From contig NZ_AP017928.1 in the NCBI RefSeq assembly GCF_003584645.1, positions 2,952,395 through 3,016,394 on the forward strand: a stretch of DNA of 64,000 nucleotides, given 5' to 3'. Shown one piece after another: positions 40,069 to 49,537 of the stretch; within the stretch, counting starts at the first letter, position 1; each line of letters opens with the position of its first letter. Both the position numbers and the translations under genes were made by a program. The notes under the pieces are model-generated. The model saw nothing but the letters and a program-made list of their open reading frames with translations, searched no databases and was not told the origin of the DNA. The DNA comes from Methylocaldum marinum. Lineage in GTDB: Bacteria; Pseudomonadota; Gammaproteobacteria; Methylococcales; Methylococcaceae.

Positions 40069-41015
40069 GGCAGCGAAGTTTTGAGGAATTGAGAAAGGTC
40101 CTGATCAATGGGAGCTTTTACCCTTAACACTTCCCCCGTACGCGGATGGAGAAAAACAGTCTCCAACGCATGAAGAAAAAGACGCTTCAAACCAAGTCGA
40201 CGAGATTCCCGATTGACCTTTTCATCGCCATATCGATCGTCGCCGACTATGGGATGCCCCATAGATTGTGCATGAACGCGAATTTGATGTGTTCGTCCAG
40301 TGACCGGACGAGCCTCAACCAACGTGGAGCCTACATAGCACTCCAATCTTCTGAATTCGGTAACCGCCGGCTTCCCCTCTCGTGCCACCTTGACAATTCT
40401 TTCACCACCCTGAAGCACGCTCCTTTTGAGCGGAGCATCCACTATACACCGCGTTCTAGCCCACGTCCCGGCGAGCAAAGCCAGATAGACTTTTTTTACA
40501 TTGTCATTACGAAATTGCTCGTGCAGAGTTCGGAGGGCACTACGTTTCTTGGCTATTAGCAAACATCCCGAGGTATCCCGATCCAGACGATGCACAAGCT
40601 CCAAGAACCTTGCTTCGGAACGAATCTCCCTTAACCCTTCGATCACTCCGAAACTTATACCGCTACCGCCATGCACCGCCATCCCTGCGGGCTTATTAAG
40701 CACCAAGAGCTCACTATCTTCGTACAGAATCCGAGATTCCAAACGCGCCCGCACAAATGCTTCAGGTATGCCGTCAAGCTCGTGAACCGTTGACCTAATT
40801 GGAGGAATTCGAATCAAATCTCCCGAATCCAGCCGATCCCGGGCTTGAATTCGCCCTCCATTACGACGGACTTCGCCGGTACGCAGAATTCGATAGATGT
40901 GGCTTTTAGGCACTCCTTTAAGGCGCGTGAACAGAAAGTTATCAATGCGCTGCCCCGCGCTCTCGTCATCCACTTCTATCAATTTAACGGCAATGTTGCT
41001 CGCGCCTTGTTTCAT
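40065..41015 (-). CDS. rluC: 23S rRNA pseudouridine synthase RluC
   Basis: Isomerises uridines 955, 2504 and 2580 (E. coli numbering) of 23S rRNA. 316 residues: N-terminal S4 domain (about 20-80, QRIDNFLFTRLKGVPKSHIY) and a catalytic domain with HRLDRDTSG, where Asp145 is the nucleophile. Also GRTHQIRVHAQSMGHPIVGD. Divergent from rne, as in E. coli. TTGTGG and TATAAC spaced by 16 bases lie upstream and may be its promoter. Confidence 0.94.
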   Translation of the reverse strand: MKQGASNIAVKLIEVDDESAGQRIDNFLFTRLKGVPKSHIYRILRTGEVRRNGGRIQARDRLDSGDLIRIPPIRSTVHELDGIPEAFVRARLESRILYEDSELLVLNKPAGMAVHGGSGISFGVIEGLREIRSEARFLELVHRLDRDTSGCLLIAKKRSALRTLHEQFRNDNVKKVYLALLAGTWARTRCIVDAPLKRSVLQGGERIVKVAREGKPAVTEFRRLECYVGSTLVEARPVTGRTHQIRVHAQSMGHPIVGDDRYGDEKVNRESRRLGLKRLFLHALETVFLHPRTGEVLRVKAPIDQDLSQFLKTSLP

Positions 41016-41703
41016 GACAACATGATATCAGCTTTGACCGGCTAAATTGATGACTCTCCTTAAGATTGTTATAGTTAGCGTACGGTTGCCCACAACCGAA
41101 CGCCAAACGATCCGGCCCCTCTCCGGCCGCGTAAAACCCCGGAAGCAGTCGATCAGTCTGTTCCAGTAAGGTCGAAAAATATGCCTATAAAGCGATCTTT
41201 TTCGGGGTCAGCTTGCACGGGACGGGAAATATTGATTTTTACGGTTGAGTGAGGAGGTCGTCGAGCATGAACGGCGAGATAGAACTCGATTTTCGAAACA
41301 GCAAAGCTTGACCACTCCCATGTCAGCTTACTGGCGATCTTCCTCGGTATATGCACGATTCGACCTCCAGCCGCTTGCCGAACGGACCAATTTTTGGCGA
41401 TAGACAGAACATCTTGTTTAACGAGTTAAAGGGCCGCGGAGTACCACACAGGGAAATTTGGCCGGCAAAAACGACAACAGCAGGGTTTTTTCGCTCGACC
41501 CATGACGAGCGAGTATCGCGCTACCTGAAGAATGGAAGCCCCTTCCTCCAATTGAGGTTGGGCATGCCGCGCAACGTCAAGATTCGGTTTTCAGCGCACT
41601 AGGCGCATTTACATCAATTAAGAGAACGTTTTGATTGATAAGAAAATTGGCTGCATGAAACCGCTTGCCCGCTTCTTCGGGGAACCGCTAAAGGACCAGC
41701 CGA
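41016..41703. other. Long rluC/rne intergenic region
   Basis: 688 bases between divergent rluC and rne. In E. coli the rne transcript has a long structured leader used for RNase E autoregulation, and this gap could hold an equivalent. I see no confident gene. A 67-codon minus-strand frame (41153-41356) has a GTG start, no ribosome site and no recognisable domain. Confidence 0.5.
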
Positions 41704-44289
41704 ATGAGAAGAATGTTGATCAACGCCACTCAGCCCGAAGAACTTCGGGTTGCGCTGGTGGACGGACAAAAGCTTTACGACTTTGACATAGAAATCCCAT
41801 CCAAAGAACAGAAAAAAGCCAACATCTACAAGGGTATTATCACCCGCATAGAACCCAGCCTAGAAGCTGCTTTCGTAAACTATGGCGCTGAACGTCACGG
41901 CTTCTTGCCATTCAAGGAGATTACGCCGAACTATTTCGGACAACCTCTCGATGAGGAATTTTCCCGCCGCGATATCAAGGACTTAATCAAAGAGGGACAG
42001 GAAGTCATTATCCAGGTGGAAAAGGAGGAGCGCGGTAGTAAAGGTGCGGCGCTAACAACCTATATCAGCCTGGCCGGCAGTTACCTGGTGCTGATGCCTA
42101 ACAACCCGCGCGCCGGCGGCATTTCTCGACGTATCGAAGGCGATATTCGCTCCGACATGCGCGAGGTAATGAGTCAACTTGAAATCCCCGAAGGTATGGG
42201 GCTCATCGTGAGAACCGCCGGAGGCGGCAAATCAGCCGAGGAACTACAGTGGGACCTCAATTACCTCTTACAGCTGTGGGAGGCGATTGATCGTTCGGCC
42301 AAGGAAAAACCCGCCCCTTTCCTTATCTTTCAGGAAAGCAACGTAATCATTCGCGCGTTAAGAGATCATCTCCGCGGCGATATCGACGAGATATTGATCG
42401 ATGACGTCGGCACGTTCAAGCTGGTGCGCAGCTTTTTGCAGCAGGTCATGCCTCAGTTTATTCAAAAGGCCAAGCATTATCAGGATACAGTGCCGCTATT
42501 CAGTCGTTATCAGATCGAGAGCCAGATCGAAACGGCCTATAGCCGCGAGGTCCCATTACCGTCTGGCGGAGCCATAGTGATTGATCACAGCGAAGCTCTC
42601 ACGGCGATCGACATCAACTCCGCGAGGGCGACAAAAGGCGGCGATATTGAAGAAACCGCCCTGAATACAAATCTGGAAGCGGCCGACGAAATTGCGCGCC
42701 AGCTTAGGATGCGGGATTTGGGTGGCTTATTCGTGATCGACTTCATAGACATGATGACCGCACGGAACCAGCGAGCAGTCGAAAATCGACTACGCGACGC
42801 CATTAAAGCGGATAGGGCTAGGATACAGATCGGCCGAATTTCGCGCTTCGGATTGCTGGAAATGTCACGACAGCGTCTTCGGCCTTCGCTTGGCGAATCG
42901 AGCTTGCTCACTTGCCCACGATGCAACGGGCAAGGCTCCGTGCGTAGCGTACAGTCACTGGCACTGTCGGTATTGCGCATCATTGAGGAAGAGGCGATGA
43001 AAAAAAATACCGAAAAAGTTGTCGCTCATCTGCCCATCGATTCGGCGACGTACCTTCTGAATGAAAAGCGGTCTGCCATCGCTGACATCGAAAAACGCCA
43101 CCAGGTTATCGTTATCATCGTACCAAGCAAGCACTTGGAAACGCCCGCCTATGAAATCCAGCGGATACGGAGCAGCGGAGCGGAGGAGGAGGGGGAGCGA
43201 AAGCCGAGCTATCAATTACTTAGGTCGGAGGAATCCGATTTCCCGAAATTCACTAGAGATGCCGCGTCAATCAGCACCGAACCGGCCGTAAAAGAATTCC
43301 TTCCCAGCCACCCACTTCCAATCACCGGTACGGGCAAACAGGCCGCAGGAGGCTTTATAAAGCGATTCTGGTCAATCTTAACCGGAGGTCGGCTTGAAGA
43401 CGAAACGGAATCGGCCAACGAAAAGCCCCAACCAATACTCTCCCAAGCCACTCAGCAGCGCCCCCATCGAATTGCCGAATTCAAACAACGCCAATTCCCT
43501 ACGGGCGGTGAAATGCCAGAAGCCCACGAAACCGAAGTCCGAACCTCAGTTCCAGAAAAACAGGATTTTGGCAATGGTGACCGGCGGACCAGAGATCAGT
43601 CAAGACGCGGGGGGTCGCGCCGGAGGCGATCGAGACGGAGCGAATCCGGCCCGGCGCGAGGCACTCAGCAAACTCCATCGAGAGACAGTGCCCAGGAAAA
43701 AGCGGGAATCGTCGATTTCGTGATGCAGGAAAGTCCGACGCCGAGTTATGAACCTGCCGATAACGAACCAACTCAGGCAATAATGTCGGCTCTAGTTTCT
43801 GAAAGCGAGGCTCAAACCGAAACCGAACCGGCCAGCGTGTCACAAGAACAGGAGGATAAACCCGAAGCTCCTATGATCTATCTGCCGAAACCGGAGTCGA
43901 TGCAGGAAACTCGCCTGGGGCGAGAAAGTACAATTTCGACCAACCTGCCGTCCGTAGAATCATTCGAGCTCGATTCATCTTCCGATGAAGAGGAGGAAAC
44001 GGAAGCCGAAAGAGAAGATTCGACTATTGAGACTCCCAAGTCACCCCGTCGCTCCCTGGCTAAACGTCGCGGCCGCGGCAGGCGCGATAAGAGATTTTCC
44101 TCCCGGCGGGTTGAGTTCGGCGAAGGGCAAGAAGACGCCAGCCAAGAAGAGTGTCACGAGATTAGCGAAGCGGCTTCGACAGCCGACCCGGAGCATACCG
44201 CTGCTGACAACGGACCCACCGAGGAAAGCCCGGACTCTGCTACCATCGTCGTACCGGATAAGCCAAGCATCGAAAAAGGTACGGAGTAA
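41704..44289 (+). CDS. rne: Ribonuclease E
   Basis: Essential endoribonuclease and degradosome scaffold. 861 residues. The catalytic half aligns throughout with E. coli: S1 domain ([20 protein letters not shown]), 5' sensor region, DNase-I-like part with Asp303 in [11 protein letters not shown] and the second metal Asp in VIDFIDMM, and the Zn-link Cys404/Cys407 in TCPRCNGQG. Residues after about 500 are low-complexity, with Arg-rich patches ([11 protein letters not shown] and [11 protein letters not shown]) and long acidic runs, as expected for an RNA- and partner-binding tail. That tail is shorter than in E. coli (1061 total). Confidence 0.97.
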   Translation: MRRMLINATQPEELRVALVDGQKLYDFDIEIPSKEQKKANIYKGIITRIEPSLEAAFVNYGAERHGFLPFKEITPNYFGQPLDEEFSRRDIKDLIKEGQEVIIQVEKEERGSKGAALTTYISLAGSYLVLMPNNPRAGGISRRIEGDIRSDMREVMSQLEIPEGMGLIVRTAGGGKSAEELQWDLNYLLQLWEAIDRSAKEKPAPFLIFQESNVIIRALRDHLRGDIDEILIDDVGTFKLVRSFLQQVMPQFIQKAKHYQDTVPLFSRYQIESQIETAYSREVPLPSGGAIVIDHSEALTAIDINSARATKGGDIEETALNTNLEAADEIARQLRMRDLGGLFVIDFIDMMTARNQRAVENRLRDAIKADRARIQIGRISRFGLLEMSRQRLRPSLGESSLLTCPRCNGQGSVRSVQSLALSVLRIIEEEAMKKNTEKVVAHLPIDSATYLLNEKRSAIADIEKRHQVIVIIVPSKHLETPAYEIQRIRSSGAEEEGERKPSYQLLRSEESDFPKFTRDAASISTEPAVKEFLPSHPLPITGTGKQAAGGFIKRFWSILTGGRLEDETESANEKPQPILSQATQQRPHRIAEFKQRQFPTGGEMPEAHETEVRTSVPEKQDFGNGDRRTRDQSRRGGSRRRRSRRSESGPARGTQQTPSRDSAQEKAGIVDFVMQESPTPSYEPADNEPTQAIMSALVSESEAQTETEPASVSQEQEDKPEAPMIYLPKPESMQETRLGRESTISTNLPSVESFELDSSSDEEEETEAEREDSTIETPKSPRRSLAKRRGRGRRDKRFSSRRVEFGEGQEDASQEECHEISEAASTADPEHTAADNGPTEESPDSATIVVPDKPSIEKGTE

Positions 44290-44422
44290 TTCCGACATCG
44301 ATCGGGCGGTGTAGCCGCCCGATCTCCCTTTGGTCGGCTTCAACCTAACTTAATCGGAGAATCATTGCAGGCCTACCGGCACTCCGTCAGTTTCGGACGA
44401 TGGACAGTTTTCGAGCGTACGG

Positions 44423-46114
44423 TCACACCTCCAACTCGCTTTGGAAGTGGGTGTTCAACATCTCCTCAGCATGGGCCAAGGTTTGCTGAGTAACGCGGAT
44501 TCCCCCCAGCATGCGCGCGATTTCAAGTTTCCTCTCATCACGGGACAGCTTTCTGACACTCGACTGCGTAACGCCATCGGTGCTAATTTTTTCCACGAGC
44601 AAATGGCAATGGCCTTGAGCAGCAACCTGAGGAAGGTGAGTTACACAGAATACTTGCCTCCCCCGCCCCAACGCGCGTAGTTTTTGACCGACGATTTCCG
44701 CCACTCGACCTCCGATTCCCGTATCTACCTCGTCGAAGATCAAGCTCGAAACGGTCTTCGAATCGATAGCCGCCACCTGAATGGCTAAACTGATGCGCGA
44801 CAACTCGCCGCCAGATGCAACTTTAGCCAAAGAACGCGGCGGCAACCCGGGATTGGCACTTACCAAGAACTCGACCTGGTCCCTGCCAAAAGGAGCCGGC
44901 TCTTTCCCTTGTTCAGTACGAACTTCCACCAGGAACCGCCCCTGAGGCATGCCGAGTTCCAGAATCATTTCAGAGATCCGCGCTTGTAACTTGCTGGCAG
45001 CCGCTTTTCGCCGCTGGGACAACTTATCGGCAACCTTCTCGTAATCCGCAAGAACCTGCTGAAGCTCAACTTGCAGGACTTCGATTTTTTCCGTCCCCCG
45101 CGCTATACTGCTCAGTTCCGAACGCAGCGATTCAAGCAGTCCAGGCAATTCATTCGGTCCGACCTGATGTTTGCGGGCTAACCGATGGATATCACCGAGA
45201 CGCCGGTCAAGCCAGTCCAACCGACCAGGATCGGCCTCGATCCGCTCCAACTGGCGCCGAAGCAGCAATGCCCCTTCTTTGACTTGTACCTGCGCTTCGC
45301 CCAGCAGAGTGGTCGTTTCCTCCAACTCCGGAGCCAGCCGAATCAAATCCGATAAGACATGGATAGCTTGTGCGAGGCGTGCATTGACCGAGTGACTCTC
45401 ATCTTCGTAGAGTAGCTCGAACTGTGTTTGTGCGGTTGTGAGAATTTTGCCGACATTAGCCAGGAGCGTATGCTCTTCAGCCAGAGCCGAATAATCGAGC
45501 TCAGAAATATCCTGTTGCTCCAGCTCTTCAATTTGGTAGCGTAAAAGCTCCTCACGAGCAGCCTGATCCTTAGCTTTATCGATAAGAGTGTCCAACTCGA
45601 GCCGTATACTGCGCCAACGCTCGTATAGAGCGCCTGTCTGCTCCAACAGCGATTCATTGCCCGCAGCTTCATCCAGTATCCGACGCTGCTCTGTCTCTCT
45701 CAGAAGATGTACGTGGGCATGCTGACCATGGATTTCGACTAAGCGGGAACCCAATTCCTGCAAGGCCTGCAATGTTACCGGCCGACCGTTGACGAAAGCC
45801 TTCGATCGGCCGTCCCGGCCGATCACTCGCCGCACCAGACACTCACCGTCTTGTTCTAGCAATTCGTTTTCTTCGAGCCAGCGAAACGCATCAACCGCAT
45901 CCTCCAAGTCGAAGGAAACGCTGATCTCCGCACGGGAGGATCCCGGACGTATGAAACCGGAATCCGCACGATCACCCAAAGCCAATCCCAAGGCAGTCAG
46001 CAATATCGATTTTCCCGCACCGGTTTCACCGGTCAGCACGGTCAATCCGCGTTCGAACTCCAAGTTCAGCGATCGAACGACAGCCAAATCTCTGATGCTG
46101 AGATGGGCAAGCAT
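44423..46114 (-). CDS. recN: DNA repair protein RecN
   Basis: SMC-like ATPase acting in double-strand break repair. 563 residues: Walker A GETGAGKSILL near the N-terminus, a long coiled coil in the middle (about 160-370, rich in Leu/Glu/Gln), then SGGELSRISLAIQV signature and Walker B LIFDEVDTGIGG. It follows nadK by two bases, so the two genes are coupled. No LexA box was recognised upstream of nadK. Confidence 0.95.
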   Translation of the reverse strand: MLAHLSIRDLAVVRSLNLEFERGLTVLTGETGAGKSILLTALGLALGDRADSGFIRPGSSRAEISVSFDLEDAVDAFRWLEENELLEQDGECLVRRVIGRDGRSKAFVNGRPVTLQALQELGSRLVEIHGQHAHVHLLRETEQRRILDEAAGNESLLEQTGALYERWRSIRLELDTLIDKAKDQAAREELLRYQIEELEQQDISELDYSALAEEHTLLANVGKILTTAQTQFELLYEDESHSVNARLAQAIHVLSDLIRLAPELEETTTLLGEAQVQVKEGALLLRRQLERIEADPGRLDWLDRRLGDIHRLARKHQVGPNELPGLLESLRSELSSIARGTEKIEVLQVELQQVLADYEKVADKLSQRRKAAASKLQARISEMILELGMPQGRFLVEVRTEQGKEPAPFGRDQVEFLVSANPGLPPRSLAKVASGGELSRISLAIQVAAIDSKTVSSLIFDEVDTGIGGRVAEIVGQKLRALGRGRQVFCVTHLPQVAAQGHCHLLVEKISTDGVTQSSVRKLSRDERKLEIARMLGGIRVTQQTLAHAEEMLNTHFQSELEV

Positions 46115-46116
46115 AA

Positions 46117-47001
46117 TCAGCTTCGATAACCGGAGCTCCAGTTGAGCTTCGCTCTAAGAATTTCGAAAAAATCGTAATCGAGCGGATGAAGAATGCGAAA
46201 AGTTTTAAATTCCCTTCGAATTTCGATGCGATCATCTTTTTCGACATCGGGTTTCGAGACATTGTCGCAAACGACCTGAGCTTTGAACTGTTTGCTGGGC
46301 CTGAAAGCAATTTCGATCACGCTATCGTCGTCCACCACGATCGGACGGTTGGTCAACGTGTGGGGATTGATAGGCGCCAACACAATAGCCTTGAGTGTCG
46401 GATAAAGAATTGGTCCCCCGGCAGACAAAGCGTACGCCGTAGAACCCGTAGGAGTTGATGCAATGAGCCCATCGGAACGTTGCGAGTTCAGGAAAACCCC
46501 GTTGATTGACGTTTCGATCTCGATCATGCTCGCGGCGTTCCCGCTGTGTACGACCACTTCGTTAACCGCAGTCTGCTCATAGATCACGCGATTATTGCGG
46601 AGAATCTTCGCACGCAACAGAATGCGATCATCGGCGCTGTACCGCCCATCGAGAATTTCATCGAGCTTCGCGCCGGCATCCGAAGGCGAAATGTCGACAA
46701 GAAACCCCAATCGCCCCAAGTTCACCCCGATCAATGGAATCTCAAACGGCACTAAAAGTCGCGCGGCGGACAGAAGCGTCCCATCGCCGCCCACCACGAT
46801 CGCGAGATCGCAACAGCTCCCCATTTCGCTAACGGAACACGTTTCGGGCGAAAAATCAGCCAGGAAACGAGCGCACTCCCTTTCCACCAAGACACGCACC
46901 CCTCTCGAGGTGAGATGCCGGTAAATGGCGGAAAGAGTTTCCGCAATACGCGGCGCATCTAACTTCCCGATTAAGGCTACATTCCGGAAAATGGATGACA
47001 T
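46117..47001 (-). CDS. nadK: NAD kinase
   Basis: Phosphorylates NAD to NADP in the cytoplasm. 294 residues with VVGGDGTLLSAAR (the GGDGT motif holding the catalytic Asp), GVNLGRLGFLVDI, and TPTGSTAYALSAGGPI. The nadK-recN pair is a common bacterial arrangement. Confidence 0.96.
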   Translation of the reverse strand: MSSIFRNVALIGKLDAPRIAETLSAIYRHLTSRGVRVLVERECARFLADFSPETCSVSEMGSCCDLAIVVGGDGTLLSAARLLVPFEIPLIGVNLGRLGFLVDISPSDAGAKLDEILDGRYSADDRILLRAKILRNNRVIYEQTAVNEVVVHSGNAASMIEIETSINGVFLNSQRSDGLIASTPTGSTAYALSAGGPILYPTLKAIVLAPINPHTLTNRPIVVDDDSVIEIAFRPSKQFKAQVVCDNVSKPDVEKDDRIEIRREFKTFRILHPLDYDFFEILRAKLNWSSGYRS

Positions 47002-47060
47002 AGATTTTTGAAGCCGCCAGTCTCCGGCGAATTTGCAAGCGGGTAAGCCGATATCGCAGC

Positions 47061-47525
47061 TTAGGTCTGAGATTGTAAATAATTCCGCAGACCGACTTTC
47101 TGGATCAATCCCGCCTCCGTTTCAAACCAATCGACCTGTTCTTCCTCGTTCTCGAGAATTTCTTCCAAGAGATCACGCGATACGTAATCCCCAGCCTTTT
47201 CACAAAATTCGAGCGCTTCTCGCAACAAAGCCGTTCCTTGAAGTTCCAATTGAAGATCGCAGCCTAGCATCTCTTCCGGCTTTTCTCCGATCTTCAAATG
47301 GCCCAAATCCTGCAGCTTCGGAAGACCCCGGAGAAACAGAATGCGTTCGACCAGCTTGTCAGCGCGATTCATCTTAGCGATAGACTCCTCATGCTCATGC
47401 TTATCCAGCCTTCCCAAACCGCAATCTTTGTACATTCTCGCGTGAAGAAAATACTGGTTGATGCCGACCAATTCGTTGCCCAACACTCGATTAAGATACT
47501 CGATAACGGTTGAGTCGCCTTGCAT
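47061..47525 (-). CDS. bfr: Bacterioferritin, haem-binding subunit lacking ferroxidase ligands
   Basis: 154-residue ferritin-like protein, starting [20 protein letters not shown] at the ATG at 47525 with AAGGAGA upstream; closely colinear with E. coli Bfr (158). The haem ligand Met52 is kept. Of the six E. coli ferroxidase ligands, Glu18, Glu94 and Glu127 are kept, but Glu51 is Lys, His54 is Arg and His130 is Gln, so the di-iron site should not form. Some bacteria build mixed bacterioferritins from one ferroxidase-active and one haem-type subunit; this looks like the latter. No partner ferritin gene is in the window. Divergent from hrcA. Confidence 0.92.
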   Translation of the reverse strand: MQGDSTVIEYLNRVLGNELVGINQYFLHARMYKDCGLGRLDKHEHEESIAKMNRADKLVERILFLRGLPKLQDLGHLKIGEKPEEMLGCDLQLELQGTALLREALEFCEKAGDYVSRDLLEEILENEEEQVDWFETEAGLIQKVGLRNYLQSQT

Positions 47526-47618
47526 GGATCTCTCCTTGGATAGGGAACCGTTCGCCAAGCGGTTGTTAAAGACCTACACCGCATCAGAGCCCGTTCTGCC
47601 CGATATGGTATGAGCTTC

Positions 47619-47647
47619 TTGACACTTTATCTAGGGGTTGCTAATTT
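47619..47647 (+). promoter_or_regulatory. Sigma-70 promoter of hrcA
   Basis: Perfect TTGACA at 47619-47624, a 17-base spacer and TAATTT at 47642-47647. The start would lie near 47654, inside the CIRCE operator, so HrcA binding would block initiation. Confidence 0.8.
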
Positions 47648-47648
47648 T

Positions 47649-47675
47649 TTAGCACTCGATCGCCTCGAGTGCTAA
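47649..47675 (+). promoter_or_regulatory. CIRCE operator (HrcA binding site)
   Basis: TTAGCACTC, nine bases, GAGTGCTAA: a perfect match to the CIRCE inverted repeat recognised by HrcA. It lies 24 bases before the hrcA start and overlaps the predicted transcription start, implying autoregulation of hrcA. Confidence 0.97.
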
Positions 47676-47699
47676 CACTCCCACCATTCGAGGATACCG

Positions 47700-48758
47700 G
47701 TGCCTAAATATCCCCAACTGAGCGAGCGTGCCCAATACTTGCTTAAAGTGCTGGTTGAGCGCTATATCGGAGAAGGTCAGCCGGTCGGCTCACGAGCCTT
47801 GGCGCGTGATACCGGCCTAAATTTAAGCCCTGCAACGATCCGCAACATCATGGCGGATCTTGAAGACATCGGGCTGATTACTTCGCCGCATACATCCGCC
47901 GGGCGCATGCCGACCGTTACGGGTTACCGTTTTTTCATCGATAGCTTGCTGACGATCAAACCCTTACAGCATGATATCATCATGCAGCTTTACCAGGACC
48001 TGAATACCCAGGAAGATCCCGACGACCTGCTCGAAGCCGCATCCCGGGCCCTGTCGGAAATAACCCATATGGCGGGACTCGTCATGTTGCCGCGCCGTGA
48101 AATTATCGCTTTCAGGCACATCGAATTCGTCCCGCTATCCGATCAACGCCTACTCGTCATCCTGGTAACCAATGCTCAGGAAGTCCACAACAAGATCATC
48201 CATGCGCCTCGCCAGTTCTCCCCGGCCGATTTGCAGGTGGCAGCGAATTTCCTGAACTCAACCTACGCGGGCAAGGACTTAAGCGCCATCCGGGAGAGCC
48301 TGTCCAACGATTTGCAGGAGATGCGGGATCGTTTGAGCCAAGAAATCATAGATGCTGCTGAAATCGCAGACTTGGCATTTAAGGATAGCGGAAAGCGCCG
48401 GAAGCCGTTTGTTCTCACGGGCGAAATCAATCTAATGGATTTCGCGGACCTGGCCGATATGGAGCGGCTCCGTTCCCTGTTCGAAGCCTTTCATCAAAAG
48501 GAAGATTTGGTCCATCTGCTCGACCGCTGCCTGGAAACTCCCGGCATCAAGATCTTTATCGGCGAGGAATCGGGTTATCGCGCGCTGGATCAATGCAGCC
48601 TGGTAACGGCGTCCTACTCCGCCGATGGCGAAGCGGTAGGCGTACTCGGGGTGATTGGCCCTACCCGCATGGCTTATGAGCGAGTCATCCCTCTGGTTGA
48701 CGTCACGGCAAAATTATTGGGGGCCGCCTTGAATCATAAATCGCTGCCCCCATCTTAA
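47700..48758 (+). CDS. hrcA: Heat-inducible transcription repressor HrcA
   Basis: Repressor that binds CIRCE and depends on chaperones for activity. 352 residues: N-terminal winged helix (LSERAQYLLKVLVERYIGEG, SPATIRNIMADLEDIGLI, HTSAGRMPTVTGYRFFIDSL), then the dimerisation and insertion domains. It starts with GTG at 47700 after GAGG. Its own promoter overlaps a CIRCE site. The last nine codons contain a sigma-32 promoter for grpE. Confidence 0.96.
   Translation: MPKYPQLSERAQYLLKVLVERYIGEGQPVGSRALARDTGLNLSPATIRNIMADLEDIGLITSPHTSAGRMPTVTGYRFFIDSLLTIKPLQHDIIMQLYQDLNTQEDPDDLLEAASRALSEITHMAGLVMLPRREIIAFRHIEFVPLSDQRLLVILVTNAQEVHNKIIHAPRQFSPADLQVAANFLNSTYAGKDLSAIRESLSNDLQEMRDRLSQEIIDAAEIADLAFKDSGKRRKPFVLTGEINLMDFADLADMERLRSLFEAFHQKEDLVHLLDRCLETPGIKIFIGEESGYRALDQCSLVTASYSADGEAVGVLGVIGPTRMAYERVIPLVDVTAKLLGAALNHKSLPPS
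48728..48755 (+). promoter_or_regulatory. Sigma-32 heat-shock promoter of grpE
   Basis: CTTGAAT at 48728-48734, a 13-base spacer and CCCCATCT at 48748-48755, close to the E. coli RpoH consensus CTTGAAA-N13-15-CCCCATNT. It lies entirely inside the 3' end of hrcA. Predicted start near 48762. Confidence 0.85.
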
Positions 48759-48784
48759 TTCATAATCTGGTAGAAATCGCCGGC

Positions 48785-48808
48785 CTGTACGTGAGTTTAG
48801 GCGTACAG
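48785..48808 (+). other. Hairpin in the grpE leader
   Basis: CTGTACG (48785-48791), a 10-base loop and CGTACAG (48802-48808) form a perfect 7-bp stem between the predicted grpE start site and its AAGGAG (48829-48834). It is followed at a distance by CATTTTTC. It may be a weak hrcA terminator or a structural element of the grpE leader. Confidence 0.4.
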
Positions 48809-48840
48809 AGTCGTCATTTTTCTTTTAAGGAGCATGTTAT

Positions 48841-49461
48841 ATGAGCAAAGAAGACCAGGCTTTTCCGGAATCGGCGCCAAAGGCGCCAGATCAAGCGGAA
48901 CAAGCCGCTTCTGTCGACACGGCAATCGAAACCGAAGAGGGCGTTCTCGAACCGACGCCGATCGAACAGCTCACCCAACAATTGACCGAAGCAACCCGCC
49001 GAGCGGAGGAAAACTGGGACAAGTTCGTTCGCACCCAGGCCGAGTTGGAGAATTTGCGGCGGCGTTCGGAAAAAGAGCTGCACAATGCCAATAAATATGC
49101 CCTGGAGAAGTTTTCGAAAGAATTATTGAGCGTGGTCGACAGCCTCGAACTCGGACTGCAAGCAGCCGTTGGAGAGACCTCGGATGTGGAAAAACTCCGG
49201 GAAGGAATGGATCTCACGTTAAAGCAACTCAATTCCGTACTGGAAAAATTCAGTGTCCGGGCAGTGGATCCCATAGGCGAAAAATTCAACCCCAGCTTAC
49301 ATCAGGCCATGGCAATGCAGCCCGCTCCCGACACCGAACCTAACACGGTGATAAAAGTATTCCAGAAAGGATATGTCCTCCATGATCGCCTGCTACGCCC
49401 GGCAATGGTCGTGGTAGCACAGTCCGCCTCGGAATCTACTCGTATTGACGAGCAAGCTTGA
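48841..49461 (+). CDS. grpE: Nucleotide exchange factor GrpE
   Basis: Exchange factor that releases ADP from DnaK. 206 residues: a charged, variable N-terminus, a long coiled coil (about 45-95, with KFVRTQAELENLRRRSEKEL), the four-helix part and the C-terminal beta-domain ending ATEPNT-like PDTEPNTVIKVFQKGYVLHD and RLLRPAMVVVAQ. AAGGAG precedes the ATG. The dnaK sigma-32 -35 element spans its stop codon. Confidence 0.95.
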   Translation: MSKEDQAFPESAPKAPDQAEQAASVDTAIETEEGVLEPTPIEQLTQQLTEATRRAEENWDKFVRTQAELENLRRRSEKELHNANKYALEKFSKELLSVVDSLELGLQAAVGETSDVEKLREGMDLTLKQLNSVLEKFSVRAVDPIGEKFNPSLHQAMAMQPAPDTEPNTVIKVFQKGYVLHDRLLRPAMVVVAQSASESTRIDEQA

Positions 49462-49484
49462 AATCAGTCCCTGCGCCCCCATAT
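49457..49484 (+). promoter_or_regulatory. Sigma-32 heat-shock promoter of dnaK
   Basis: CTTGAAA at 49457-49463, a 13-base spacer and CCCCATAT at 49477-49484: a full match to the RpoH consensus. The -35 element includes the grpE stop codon (TGA at 49459-49461). Predicted start near 49491, about 47 bases before dnaK. Confidence 0.93.
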
Positions 49485-49537
49485 TAACGCTACACGCACA
49501 CAAAACTCACAAGCTGTTGATAAATTTGGAGAATTAA

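Noticed and set aside
41153..41356. 67-codon minus-strand frame in the rluC/rne gap
   Set aside because: GTG start without ribosome site, no recognisable fold, no conserved neighbour.
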